A DNA stretch of 64,000 nucleotides from Planktothricoides raciborskii GIHE-MW2. GTDB taxonomy: Bacteria; Cyanobacteriota; Cyanobacteriia; Cyanobacteriales; Laspinemataceae. Where the stretch lies: NCBI RefSeq assembly GCF_040564635.1, contig NZ_CP159837.1, positions 2,235,001 through 2,299,000 of the forward strand. Direction: 5' to 3'. Of the stretch, positions 1-8,575 are shown piece after piece. Position 1 is the stretch's first letter; every line of letters begins with the position of its first letter. The notes under the pieces are model-generated. The model was not told where the DNA came from and ran no database searches. It was given only the letters and a program-made list of their open reading frames with translations. The position numbers and the translations under genes were made by a program.

Positions 1-2
1 GC

Positions 3-50
3 ATTAGTGTGGATAATATGAGTCGGCAGAAACAAGCTGCTAAGAAATAA
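3..50 (+). CDS. C-terminal tail of an unidentified gene (window edge)
   Basis: The frame entering from the left edge stays open for 15 codons, ends ...RQKQAAKK and stops with TAA at 48-50. A strong intrinsic terminator lies 70 bp downstream on the same strand, which supports a real gene ending here. Too little is visible to name the product. Confidence 0.35.
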   Translation: MSVDNMSRQKQAAKK

Positions 51-119
51 TCCCCCAATCATCCCCATTTTTGGTTTGCTCTCACCTTTCTGTTGAGCAA
101 TGATCGGAGAAAATCAAAG

Positions 120-156
120 AAAAAACCAGCGACAAGCGCGATCGCTGGTTTTTTCT
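120..156 (+). terminator. Rho-independent terminator
   Basis: The inverted repeat AAAAACCAGCGA / TCGCTGGTTTTT has a 9-nt loop and runs into a T-rich tract. It fits termination of the gene that enters from the left edge. The A/T flanks could also let it work on the other strand. Confidence 0.75.
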
Positions 157-358
157 TTTGCAGTACGCTTCAGGGATTAGAACCCATGACAAAGCTGAAA
201 CCATTGATATTGATATTGATCTTGCAATGAGTGAAAATTGAGTTACGTGATATCAGAAATAGGTTGAGTAAGTTCCTATCAGTTAATCAATTAAGTGTTT
301 GTCTAAAACTACTAATATAAAATCTGAAGTCACAGACCTTAACCCAACTGATCGCACA

Positions 359-892
359 ATGGCACGAAGTCCCTACCATGTCTTAGAAAATCGACCCCAC
401 TTTGTCACCTGCACAGTGGTTAATTGGCTCCCGTTATTTTATCAAATTGAAATTGCTCAAATTATCTTAGATTCCCTCCAGTTTATGCAAGATAACCAGC
501 GATTAGACTTATCTGGTTATGTGATTATGGAAAACCATCTCCATATGTTAGTCTCAGGCGCTAACTTATCTAAGGAAATAGGGAATTTTAAATCCTTCAC
601 CGCGCGATCAATGATTAATTGGCTTCAACAGAATAATTTTCATCACTTACTACAACAGCTTAAAATTTATAAACTTCAATATAAAACTGAACAAGAATAT
701 CAAGTTTGGCAAGAAGGATTTCAACCTCAAGCGATTTTCAGTGATGAGGTGTTTAGACAAAAGTTAGAGTATATTCACAATAATCCCTTGAGACGCGGCT
801 ATGTAGACCATCCAGCCCATTGGCGATATTCGAGTTATCGTAATTACATCGGTGAACCAGAAGTTTTACGTTTGGATAAAATTGATTTTTAG
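359..892 (+). CDS. REP-associated tyrosine transposase (RAYT, IS200-like Y1 family)
   Basis: A single-domain HUH/Y1 nuclease-like protein of about 177 residues. It has the H-x-H metal motif in MENHLHML and the C-terminal EYIHNNPLRRGYV block typical of RAYTs, in which a Tyr is the expected nucleophile. The frame is open from a TTG at 299, but the ATG at 359 begins the conserved MARSPYHV segment and is preferred. RAYTs are domesticated transposases linked to short palindromic REP elements. This window is rich in such palindromes, especially around 42.5-50.3 kb. No IS ends are seen at this gene, so it looks like a solitary RAYT rather than an insertion sequence. Confidence 0.85.
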   Translation: MARSPYHVLENRPHFVTCTVVNWLPLFYQIEIAQIILDSLQFMQDNQRLDLSGYVIMENHLHMLVSGANLSKEIGNFKSFTARSMINWLQQNNFHHLLQQLKIYKLQYKTEQEYQVWQEGFQPQAIFSDEVFRQKLEYIHNNPLRRGYVDHPAHWRYSSYRNYIGEPEVLRLDKIDF

Positions 893-1174
893 TGAGTGAT
901 TTATGCGATCGCTCTTGCAGAGCCTCGCTTACTGGCATTCCCAGGCTCTGCCTCGTGGCTTAACCGTGCTAACTGCGATCGCTCCGGCAGAGCAAGAGTG
1001 ACTGGCATTCCCAGGGAGACCCTGGGAACGAGAATATACTCCCAAATTACTCCCAATTTCCGCTCAATTTCCGCTCAATTTCACCCTAGCAGCATATCAT
1101 ACTTCGCCACTAAAGCCGCTCGATTGATATCGCATAAAACATTATAAACTTTATCCCATAAGGCTTTCAGTCAA
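893..1174. repeat. Intergenic repeats between RAYT and tRNA-Val
   Basis: HIP1 octamers alternate with two copies of a CTGGCATTCCCAGG-type motif. An open frame here (896-1147) reads through these repeats and has no protein-like character. No gene seen. Confidence 0.5.
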
Positions 1175-1248
<74 letters not shown>

Positions 1249-1346
1249 TCACAAGTTATAAAGATAACACAGGTGTTTAGAAATATGCAAGAGTTTTGGC
1301 AAATTTTTTTGAGAATTTTTTGAGAATTTTCTGAGAATTTTCTGAA

Positions 1347-1515
1347 TCATGCCCTTGATCGCCGTTCCCCCATCGCCGCAATCCCTACCCCAGTCAGCAA
1401 TACAGCCGCACCGAGAAAGATTTGGGGGGGCGGAGTTTCCCGGAAAACGAGATAACCCAAGAAACTTGCGATCGCGGGTTCAACTAAAATTGAGGGTGTG
1501 ACGGCATCTCGATCT
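1347..1515 (-). pseudogene. Remnant of an EamA/DMT-family transporter (C-terminus only)
   Basis: On the minus strand about 55 codons read AVTPSILVEPAIASFLGYLV followed by FRETPPPQIFLGAAVLLTGV and end at TGA (1347-1349). This is the last two-helix segment of an EamA (DMT superfamily) permease: the -TP-hydrophobic-E/P-A pattern, then the Gly-rich final helix. Upstream, at about 1515, the coding sense gives way to generic intergenic repeats and no further part of the gene is found. Decay of a former permease gene is inferred. Confidence 0.6.
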
Positions 1516-1645
1516 AGAATTACAATATCTAGGCTATCTAGGGGCGCTTACAGCCCCCCTACCCCCCCTTTTGACAAAGGGGGGTGCTGCATACTGATAG
1601 CTGAATGCTGATAGCTGAATGCTGACTAGAAATCTAAAATCTTGT

Positions 1646-2914
1646 CTAAGCAACTAAGCATTTAGGCTGGTAAGAAATTTCCGCTTTTTTCAGCCGATTT
1701 AATACTTCTTGGAGGCGATCGCAATCTTCAATTAAGCTGATACGGACATATCCATCTCCCGCTTCCCCAAAGGCGTTGCCCGGAGTCACCACCACGCCAG
1801 TTTTCTCTAAAACATTCATAAAGAAATCCGTAGAATTCATGCCCACGGTGCAAGGCACCCAGAGATACATACTGGCTTTCGGGGGTGTAATATTCCAGCC
1901 TAATTCGTTCAACCCAGCCACGAGAAAATCGCGGCGTTTACGATAGCGTTCTTGATTTTGATGAATATAAGAATCTGGGAGACTTAAAGCGGCAGCAGCC
2001 CCCGCTTGGACTACCGCAAACATCCCATAGTCCATATTACTTTTGAGACTAGATAAACCCTTGATAATTTGAGCATTACCCACCACAAAACCCGCTCGCC
2101 ATCCCGCCATACTATAAGTTTTAGACAGGGTATGAAACTCTACGCCAATTTCTTTGGCTCCGGGAATTTCTAATAAGCTGGTGGGATGATAGTCGTCAAA
2201 GGAAAGTTCCGCATAAGCTAAGTCATGGACTAGCATGATTTCATAGTGACGAGCCCATGCTACAATTTCTTCAAAAAATTCCCTAGGGGCGGTAGCGGTT
2301 GTGGGATTATTCGGATAATTAAAATAGATAATTTTGGCTCTTTGGGCTACTGCTTCGGGAATCGTATTTAAGTCGATTAACCAGTTGTTTTCTGGTTTCA
2401 AGACTAGGGGATAAATTTCGGCGCCCGCTAAGATTGGGCCGCGAAAATGGGCGGGATAAGCTGGACTGGGAACCAGCACAATGTCCCCAGGATTAATATA
2501 GGCGATCGCCAGGTGAGAGAGTCCTTCTTTTGACCCTAATACCGGCAAAGCTTCACTGTTGTAATCGAGTAAAACATTGTAACGACGTTTATACCAATCG
2601 GTGATGGCTTTACGAAATTCACCGATGCCTTCAAAAGGCGGATAGCCATGATTTTGGGAAGTGGTCATGGCCGCGATCGCTGCATCAATCACGGGTTGAG
2701 GTGGGGAACCATCGGGGTTTCCCATCCCCAAATCAATCACATCGACCCCTTGTTGTTTTGCCTGATTTTTCAGTTCCGCTAAATAACCAAATATATACGG
2801 GGGTAGCTGATTCAGCCTTTCCGCTTGATGATTTTGCCAGTTGATATTCATGGTTGATAAGTCCCGATTCACTGCGCCGGGAACCGACAGGTTTTCTAAA
2901 GTTTGGATACTCAT
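1646..2914 (-). CDS. PLP-dependent class I/II aminotransferase (aspartate / LL-DAP aminotransferase-like)
   Basis: A fold-type I aminotransferase of 422 residues, typical length for the family. It shows the N-terminal DLGMGNPDGSPP block, the NYPNNPT substrate/PLP motif, an HDLAYAEL segment with the cofactor-contacting Asp and Tyr, the Schiff-base lysine in SKTYSMAGWRAGF, and the C-terminal Arg in GYVRISL that would bind a substrate carboxylate. Family members transfer amino groups between dicarboxylic amino acids and 2-oxoglutarate; the exact substrate cannot be read from sequence. A second possible start, MNINWQNHQ at 2848, gives a form that begins nearer the conserved fold. It appears monocistronic. 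Confidence 0.88.
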   Translation of the reverse strand: MSIQTLENLSVPGAVNRDLSTMNINWQNHQAERLNQLPPYIFGYLAELKNQAKQQGVDVIDLGMGNPDGSPPQPVIDAAIAAMTTSQNHGYPPFEGIGEFRKAITDWYKRRYNVLLDYNSEALPVLGSKEGLSHLAIAYINPGDIVLVPSPAYPAHFRGPILAGAEIYPLVLKPENNWLIDLNTIPEAVAQRAKIIYFNYPNNPTTATAPREFFEEIVAWARHYEIMLVHDLAYAELSFDDYHPTSLLEIPGAKEIGVEFHTLSKTYSMAGWRAGFVVGNAQIIKGLSSLKSNMDYGMFAVVQAGAAAALSLPDSYIHQNQERYRKRRDFLVAGLNELGWNITPPKASMYLWVPCTVGMNSTDFFMNVLEKTGVVVTPGNAFGEAGDGYVRISLIEDCDRLQEVLNRLKKAEISYQPKCLVA

Positions 2915-3482
2915 TTATGTGATAATTCCTGATGGGGTTTACTTTTATTATATAAATTACCCGATTATTTTTAGTCAAGCAGCTAAAAAATTCAGAGAAA
3001 AATTAAGATATTTTTTAGATTTATTTTTGATGACTTTCTGAATAAATGTAAAAAATATAAATTTTTCTGGCCAGCCAATCTTTTTGGCGGGTAAAAACTG
3101 AGGGGATTTTGACATCTTGAATCTAGGGAAAAGTAGAGTAAATCTATCAAAGCATATTTTTACCGAGTCCGGGAAGCAACTTCCCTAAAAAATACATTTC
3201 TTTACAAAAAGTGTACTTATGTAAAGAAATGTGAAGTCATGTTGCGGGATAGGTGATGTCACCAAACCCTGATGATGTCTGAATTTCAGGATGTTTAGCC
3301 TCAGTCTGACTGAGGCGATTCGCCCCTAAGCGCAAGGGGCTGCGCTTCAGGGCACCCCAGGCAACCTGCCCCTGGCAACCGGGGGGGTCGATTTCCAGGC
3401 TGCTAAATTGAGGCAGGATGCTTAAGTCTCTTTACGATGGCAAACAAAACCGATCGGTAAATTCTTGGAGCTAGACTAAACC
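2915..3482. other. AT-rich intergenic region with a GC-rich structured 3' half
   Basis: This region separates the divergent aminotransferase and nucleoside transporter genes, so promoters for both should lie here. The first half is AT-rich. From about 3300 to 3400 there are nested inverted repeats (CCCTAAGCGCAAGGGG; a CAGTCTGACTG palindrome) and a duplicated CC(C)AGGCAACCTGCC-like block. The folding potential is high, but it matches no riboswitch class I can name. Confidence 0.4.
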
Positions 3483-4736
3483 ATGATAGAGCGGATGATT
3501 TCCCTGCTGGGGTTGGGGGTATTTGTGGGGATGGGTTATCTGTTTTCCACGAACCGCCGAGCAATTCCTTGGCAAACGGTGCTTTGGGGCATTGCCTTGC
3601 AACTTATTTTAGCGATTTTTATCCTCAGAACTAGGGTCGGTTTGGCCTTGTTTCAGTTTTTGGGCGATCGCATCAACACTTTTCTCAACTATGCGGATGC
3701 GGGTTCTAAGTTTGTTTTTGGGGATAACTTTAGCGAACATTTTATGGCTTTTAAAGTGTTGCCTACCATCGTTTTTTTCTCCTCGTTTATTTCCTTACTT
3801 TATTACTACGGAATTTTACAGCGAGTAGTGCAATGGGTGGCTTGGGTGATGATGCGAACCATGAAAACATCTGGGGCAGAATCCCTTAGTTGTGCGGCCA
3901 ATATTTTTGTGGGACAAACGGAAGCCCCGCTGATGATTAAGCCTTATATTAATTCCTTGACTCTTTCCGAACTTCATGCGGTGATGACCGGGGGATTTGC
4001 GACTATTGCCGGAGGGGTAATGGCAGCTTATCTTTCTTTCGGAGTACCTGCGGAACATTTAATCGCCGCTTCGGTGATGTCCGCCCCCGCAGCCCTGGCA
4101 ATTTCTAAGTTATTTTATCCCGAAACTGAAACATCTCTCACTGTTGGACAAGTGCAGGTGAAAGTTGAGCAAAGTTATGTTAATGCGGTGGATGCGGCGG
4201 CAGGTGGTGCCAGAGATGGAATGAATTTGGCCTTAAACGTGGGGGCGATGTTAATTGCGTTTTTGGGGTTACTAGCTTTTTTTAATGGCTTATTAGGTTG
4301 GCTGGGCAATTTGGTGGGTTTGCCTCAGTTGTCTTTAGAGTGGATTTTTGCTTATGTGATGGCTCCCGTGGCTTGGTTGATGGGGGTGCCTTGGGCAGAC
4401 TGTGCCCAGGTGGGAATTTTGTTAGGGAAAAAGACTATTTTAAATGAGTTTATTGCTTATTTGGATTTGAAAGTTTTGATGGATAATGCCCGAAAAATTG
4501 CATCGGGGGAAGTGGCTGCGGGGTCGCTGCCGGTGATTTCTGAACGGGCTAAGGTTATCGCTACTTATGCTTTATGTGGTTTTTCTAATATTGGCTCGAT
4601 CGCCATCCAAATTGGCGGAATTGGTGCGATCGCGCCACAGCGTCAGGGGGATTTAGCCCGCTTAGGAATTCGGGCGATGATTGCCGGTTCTTTGGCCTGT
4701 TTTATGACCGCTTGTATCGCCGGAATGTTATTGTAA
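3483..4736 (+). CDS. Concentrative nucleoside transporter (NupC/CNT family)
   Basis: An inner-membrane protein of 417 residues, typical CNT length, with hydrophobic segments throughout. The CNT hallmark GQTEAPLMIKPYI is followed by LHAVMTGGFATIAGGVMAAY, which form the nucleoside- and cation-binding core. A third family block near the C-terminus reads YALCGFSNIGSIAIQIGGIG. The family couples nucleoside uptake to a Na+ or H+ gradient, and here the likely role is nucleoside salvage. Its neighbours are unrelated and it appears monocistronic. Confidence 0.93.
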   Translation: MIERMISLLGLGVFVGMGYLFSTNRRAIPWQTVLWGIALQLILAIFILRTRVGLALFQFLGDRINTFLNYADAGSKFVFGDNFSEHFMAFKVLPTIVFFSSFISLLYYYGILQRVVQWVAWVMMRTMKTSGAESLSCAANIFVGQTEAPLMIKPYINSLTLSELHAVMTGGFATIAGGVMAAYLSFGVPAEHLIAASVMSAPAALAISKLFYPETETSLTVGQVQVKVEQSYVNAVDAAAGGARDGMNLALNVGAMLIAFLGLLAFFNGLLGWLGNLVGLPQLSLEWIFAYVMAPVAWLMGVPWADCAQVGILLGKKTILNEFIAYLDLKVLMDNARKIASGEVAAGSLPVISERAKVIATYALCGFSNIGSIAIQIGGIGAIAPQRQGDLARLGIRAMIAGSLACFMTACIAGMLL

Positions 4737-4739
4737 TTG

Positions 4740-4970
4740 GCGTCAGAAAGGTGGGATATAGTAATTCACCACAGAGACACAGAGGACACAAAGGGAAGGA
4801 GATTAAGCCCCAATTTGCGGCTTAGTTTAATAGACAATTCTGGCAAACAGGACGGATCTATCCCCCCAACCCCCCTTAAAAAGGCGGGATTTGCACGAAT
4901 TTTGCCAGAATTGTCTAATTTTTGCCTTGTCACCCTGGACTTGGGAAAAAACCTGGTTGCTGAACTACCA
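4740..4970. repeat. Dispersed repeat fragments
   Basis: Contains an ACAGAGACACAGAGGACACA motif (a related form occurs at about 59,534) and a CCCCCCAACCCCCCTT homopolymer block also seen near 5830 and 48,420. Frames open across it lack protein character. No gene seen. Confidence 0.5.
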
Positions 4971-4971
4971 T

Positions 4972-5742
4972 TTACTTACGAGTGGGAAACCGATTAATAT
5001 TCGCCGAACCATAAAAGACGATCGCCTGATTTTGGATGCGGATGCGGTCTACTCGCAGTTGAGTTCCTTCCAGGGCAAATTTGTCTAGGTCTAACAAATT
5101 ATTTACATGAGTAATCACCGCTTTACCGAGGGCTAATTCCTCGTCATTGCCAGTATATTGCACATCCACAAATTGAATTTTTTTGCGGTCTTCCACGATC
5201 ACCGAAGTGGTAAAATCAAGAGTAATTGTTTTGTCCTCACTGCCAATGGTAATTTGAGATTTTAGCCGCAAAGTTTTATCACTATTTAAGGTAATTGTAG
5301 TATTCTGAAATTTGAGAGATTGTCCTTCATACTGAAGTCTTTGCAGTTTTTCCGTGACAAATGGGGTATTGAAAGAAGTGGTTAAATCTTCTTCAGTCAA
5401 TACCACTCTCATGCTGGCTTCAGTTGGTCGCCGCAATTTTACCTGACCCGTAAAAATCGCCCCAAAGTCAATGGAAACAGCTTGCAGATACAACTCCATT
5501 GCATTAATTCGCAAGCCGTTATACATCAACATCCCTTTACCGATGAAATCAAAGCCATCAATGCTTCCCTGTAACAGCTTGGTTACAGGTTCAGCCCGAA
5601 CATTGGCCTCGATATTTTCCGACCGTTTAAACAAAGCCGCGATCGCACTACCAGCGACTTTACTTACGAGACGATCTCCACTTTGATCTTGAAACATTGT
5701 GTTGCCAAACAAACCGGATACCATGCCACCATACGCTGCCAA
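4972..5742 (-). CDS. DUF2993 (LmeA-like) lipid-binding protein
   Basis: A protein of 256 residues resembling the DUF2993 family, which is widespread in cyanobacteria and actinobacteria and related to mycobacterial LmeA, a phospholipid-binding protein. Features: an amphipathic N-terminus, the LLQGSIDGFDFIGKGMLMYN block, then alternating beta-rich segments ending in a LRVDRIRIQNQAIVFYGS strand pair. There is no clear signal peptide, so the location is uncertain. ATG at 5742 and a second Met at codon 7 are equally plausible starts. The biological role is not established for the cyanobacterial members. Confidence 0.75.
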   Translation of the reverse strand: MAAYGGMVSGLFGNTMFQDQSGDRLVSKVAGSAIAALFKRSENIEANVRAEPVTKLLQGSIDGFDFIGKGMLMYNGLRINAMELYLQAVSIDFGAIFTGQVKLRRPTEASMRVVLTEEDLTTSFNTPFVTEKLQRLQYEGQSLKFQNTTITLNSDKTLRLKSQITIGSEDKTITLDFTTSVIVEDRKKIQFVDVQYTGNDEELALGKAVITHVNNLLDLDKFALEGTQLRVDRIRIQNQAIVFYGSANINRFPTRK

Positions 5743-5827
5743 GTCTTATTATAACTTCACATTAAAAATTGTAAATTCACTTTTGTGACCTCACTAATAA
5801 TATTTGCTTATGTTTCCAGGTCATTGC

Positions 5828-5890
5828 CCGATCCCCCCTAACCCCCCTTCAAAAGCCCGATCCCCCCTAACCCCCCTTCAAAAGGGGAGG
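5828..5890. repeat. Duplicated C-rich repeat
   Basis: Two adjacent copies of GATCCCCCCTAACCCCCCTT-type sequence followed by CAAAAG. The same low-complexity motif recurs near 4860, 1555 and 48,420, so it is a dispersed intergenic repeat. Confidence 0.6.
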
Positions 5891-5959
5891 AACCGAAGTG
5901 TTGCTACGTCCCCGGCAAGATTAGCCCGTGGGGAATGCGGATCATGGGGGATCCGTTGC

Positions 5960-6583
5960 TTAATCTGGCTTCTTTTTCACGTTCATCAGAGGGGTTCCTT
6001 CCACACAGGCGCCATCGAGTAACGCCCCAGTCCACTGGGTTTTCTCCATCTGGGCACAGAGTAAGTTCGCTCGCTGTAAATTCGCGCCCCGCATGACCGC
6101 CCCATTTAAATTTGCTTGTTCTAAATCTGCCTGAGAAAGATCGGCGCCGGAAAGATTGGCATTACTTAAATCTGCCCCAGCTAAATTTGCTTTGGCTAAA
6201 CTGGCGCCCCGCAGGTCAGCCCCGTGCAAATCAACGCCACTTAGGTCTAACTTCCGACCAGCGATGCCAGCCATAAATGCTCCAGCAAAACTGGCGCCCC
6301 GGACTTCCGCATCCTGGAGGTTAGCGCCGGTTAAGTCCGCATTGCGACAGTCGGTTCCTTGTAAATTGGCGCCGCTTAAGTTAGCGCCTCGGAGGTTGCC
6401 TCGGAGTTGGGCTTGGGATAAGTCTGCCCCACTGAGATCGGCCCCTTTTAAGTTGGCTTGGGATAGGTCGGCTTCAGCGAGTTTGGCGCCGGATAAGTTG
6501 GCGCCGATGAGTTTAGCATCGCTGAGTTGTTTGATTTTACCAGCGCGAATTTCTTCTATATTTAAAGGTGTGAATTTGCTCAT
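5960..6583 (-). CDS. Pentapeptide-repeat protein
   Basis: A protein of 207 residues built almost entirely of A(D/N)LXX pentapeptides from about residue 25 to 190, for example ADLSQANLKGADLSGADLSQ. These should form a right-handed quadrilateral beta-helix. The short non-repeat N-terminus (MSKFTPLNIEEIRAG) is shared with many cyanobacterial family members. One register break occurs around residues 60-65 (AQLRGNLRGANL). There is no signal peptide or transmembrane segment, so it is probably cytosolic or thylakoid-associated. The cellular function is unknown. Confidence 0.88.
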   Translation of the reverse strand: MSKFTPLNIEEIRAGKIKQLSDAKLIGANLSGAKLAEADLSQANLKGADLSGADLSQAQLRGNLRGANLSGANLQGTDCRNADLTGANLQDAEVRGASFAGAFMAGIAGRKLDLSGVDLHGADLRGASLAKANLAGADLSNANLSGADLSQADLEQANLNGAVMRGANLQRANLLCAQMEKTQWTGALLDGACVEGTPLMNVKKKPD

Positions 6584-6640
6584 AAATTGCTGATGAATGC
6601 TGATGAATATAGATAGTTTTAATGAGGATTTACCGGGTTT

Positions 6641-8017
6641 CTACAAATCATCTAACCAAACATTGGGGAGTTGACTAGGGCGATCGGGTAGTTGCATCAT
6701 GCCCATTTCGGTGAGTCGGACGACATGAGAAAGAGATGCAACTAAAGCCGGATCGAAGCGAGTTTCACTCAATTCTTGGCATTTTTCCAGGGCAACGGAT
6801 AAACTTACCCCTGGGCGACTGCCTCGTGGTTGAGTGAGGTCTTGAAAGTAAGCAACGAGGGCTAAAATCCGCGATTCAATGGGGATTTCTTCGCCGCGTA
6901 AGCCATCGGGTTGACCGCTACCATCCCAATATTCTAATTGATGAGCGACAATATTTGTTACAGGGGCTAATTCCGGCATGGCCGCAAGTAATTGGGCGGC
7001 AATTTTTGCCCGATCGCGCCAAAATCCCAGAGTAACATCATCGAATTCACTTTTAGTCTGGGTAAATACTTCTTTGGGGGCAGAAACTAACCCAACTCTA
7101 AATAATAATCCCGCTAATCTTAATCGACGTAATTTTAAGGTGGGTAAATCTAATAATTGCCCCAAGGTTTCTGATAATGCGGCAACTTGTAAAGAGGCTA
7201 CGGGATTGGTGGGATCTCGTTCATCGACTCGTTGGGCTATGCGTAAAAATGCTTGGAGTTTATTGGCATTTAAATTCCGACTGAAGCGCAGGGCTTTTCC
7301 TTCTAATTCCCAAAGTTCTCTGGTTTGGCGATTCACTGAAATCATTTGTTGCTGAGAACTTTGTAAGTAAGTGACGATGCGAGAAACTACCCCACTTAGA
7401 TCCGCAGGGGCGATCGCCTCTTTCAGCAGAATCTTTTGCAATTTTACCCGTAGCTGGTTGGCTAAATTTGCGTCATAATAACGCACTTTTTCAATCAAAA
7501 TTTCCGCTGATTTGGCTACTACGGGGCGATCAAATGTCCATAAACCATAAAATTTTCGCTCCATATCCACATCAGGTTTACCATCGGGCAGATATTCATC
7601 TTCTGACAGTTCGTGGCATAGCAAAGTTGCCTGATAATTAGGAGCAATAATAATTAAATTCCATTCTTGAACTAAACTATCATTGAGGTCAAGATTCACC
7701 AATGATACATTGTCTAATTGACTGGTTTTATGGCTGATAAATCCACTATCTGCCACCGCAGAAATTACCACATGATTAGATGCTTGGGCAATTTCTTGAT
7801 AGCGATCGGCTTCTTGTAAATACCATTTCCCTTGTTGAAAAGTGACTAATACTAAAGGTTTTTGGGTAGACTCAGGGCTACTACTTTGTAAAATATGATC
7901 TTCGAGGGCGTGGCAAAGCGCCACCAAGGTATTTTTAAAATAAACTCCGTAACTAGAAGGCAGTTGTTGGTCAGGTAAGTTGGTTTTCAGTTGGTTGAGA
8001 GTTGATTCTGGTTTCAT
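6641..8017 (-). CDS. DICT sensory domain protein with a degenerate HD-GYP-like domain
   Basis: A protein of 458 residues. Residues ~20-190 fit the DICT domain, a cyanobacterial sensory module. Residues ~250-440 align with an HD-GYP phosphodiesterase domain, best seen in YWDGSGQPDGLRGEEIPIES followed by RILALVAYFQDLT. The HD dyad is absent: the position of LLHDIGK reads LLFRVGL (residues 305-310), and GYP is GQP. Hydrolysis of cyclic-di-GMP is therefore unlikely, and a binding or scaffold role is inferred. It lies between a pentapeptide gene and a repeat tract and is probably monocistronic. Confidence 0.8.
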   Translation of the reverse strand: MKPESTLNQLKTNLPDQQLPSSYGVYFKNTLVALCHALEDHILQSSSPESTQKPLVLVTFQQGKWYLQEADRYQEIAQASNHVVISAVADSGFISHKTSQLDNVSLVNLDLNDSLVQEWNLIIIAPNYQATLLCHELSEDEYLPDGKPDVDMERKFYGLWTFDRPVVAKSAEILIEKVRYYDANLANQLRVKLQKILLKEAIAPADLSGVVSRIVTYLQSSQQQMISVNRQTRELWELEGKALRFSRNLNANKLQAFLRIAQRVDERDPTNPVASLQVAALSETLGQLLDLPTLKLRRLRLAGLLFRVGLVSAPKEVFTQTKSEFDDVTLGFWRDRAKIAAQLLAAMPELAPVTNIVAHQLEYWDGSGQPDGLRGEEIPIESRILALVAYFQDLTQPRGSRPGVSLSVALEKCQELSETRFDPALVASLSHVVRLTEMGMMQLPDRPSQLPNVWLDDL

Positions 8018-8575
8018 CGAAAAACGGCGCTCCCTACGATGTTTCTATGATAGCGGCGATCGGGCCATTTAAGATAGGGAGCGGGGGAGCTTCTGGTGCA
8101 GAGGGGCAGAGGAGCGGAGGGGCAGAGGAGCGGAGGGGATGAGGGGCAGAGGAGCGGAGGGGATGAGGAGAAATATATCTCCCCCGCTCCCCCGCACAAG
8201 ACGCTCCCCCGCTCCCCACACCCTACAGGGGTTTTCTACTGAGTAAACTACATTAACCGCCAGGGAATCGTCTTCCCGCCGCTTTCAGCGCAAGCCTGCC
8301 CCCGTGAAGACCGCCATCGTCGGTTAAAACCGACTAAAATTCTGTACGGGTCAACAGCCGTTGACCCCTACCAAGCATGATTAATCGGTTTTAACCGACT
8401 GTAGGGGTCAACGGCCGTTGACCCCTACAGGCGGGGATTTTAATCCCCGACGGGTGTGGTTTACAAGGGCAGAAAACCGCCGCCCCTCCGCCCCTCCGCC
8501 GACGGCGGTCTCCTCTGCCCCCCTGCCCCCCCGCACCAGAAGCTCCCCACACCCTACACCTTAGTTCTGAAAAAC
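8018..8575. repeat. G-rich tandem repeats and inverted repeats, no gene
   Basis: At 8096-8175 the tract is a tandem array of GAGGGGCAGAGGAGCG / GGGGATGAG units. From 8310 to 8450 there are inverted copies of CGGTTTTAACCGACT and of TGTAGGGGTCAACGGCC / GGCCGTTGACCCCTAC, which can form long hairpins. From 8480 to 8560 the G-rich motif returns on the opposite strand. Open frames across this DNA are low-complexity only. Confidence 0.7.

Noticed and set aside
359..892. Complete IS200/IS605 insertion sequence
   Set aside because: No TnpB and no recognisable left/right hairpin ends; sequence features fit a solitary RAYT.
896..1147. 83-codon frame after the RAYT gene
   Set aside because: Covers HIP1 sites and duplicated CATTCCCAGG motifs, with no ribosome-binding site or family features.
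6156..6593. 145-codon frame opposite the pentapeptide gene
   Set aside because: The antisense of A(D/N)LXX codons always gives a Lys/Ala/Pro/Ser-rich frame; the sense strand is clearly the gene.
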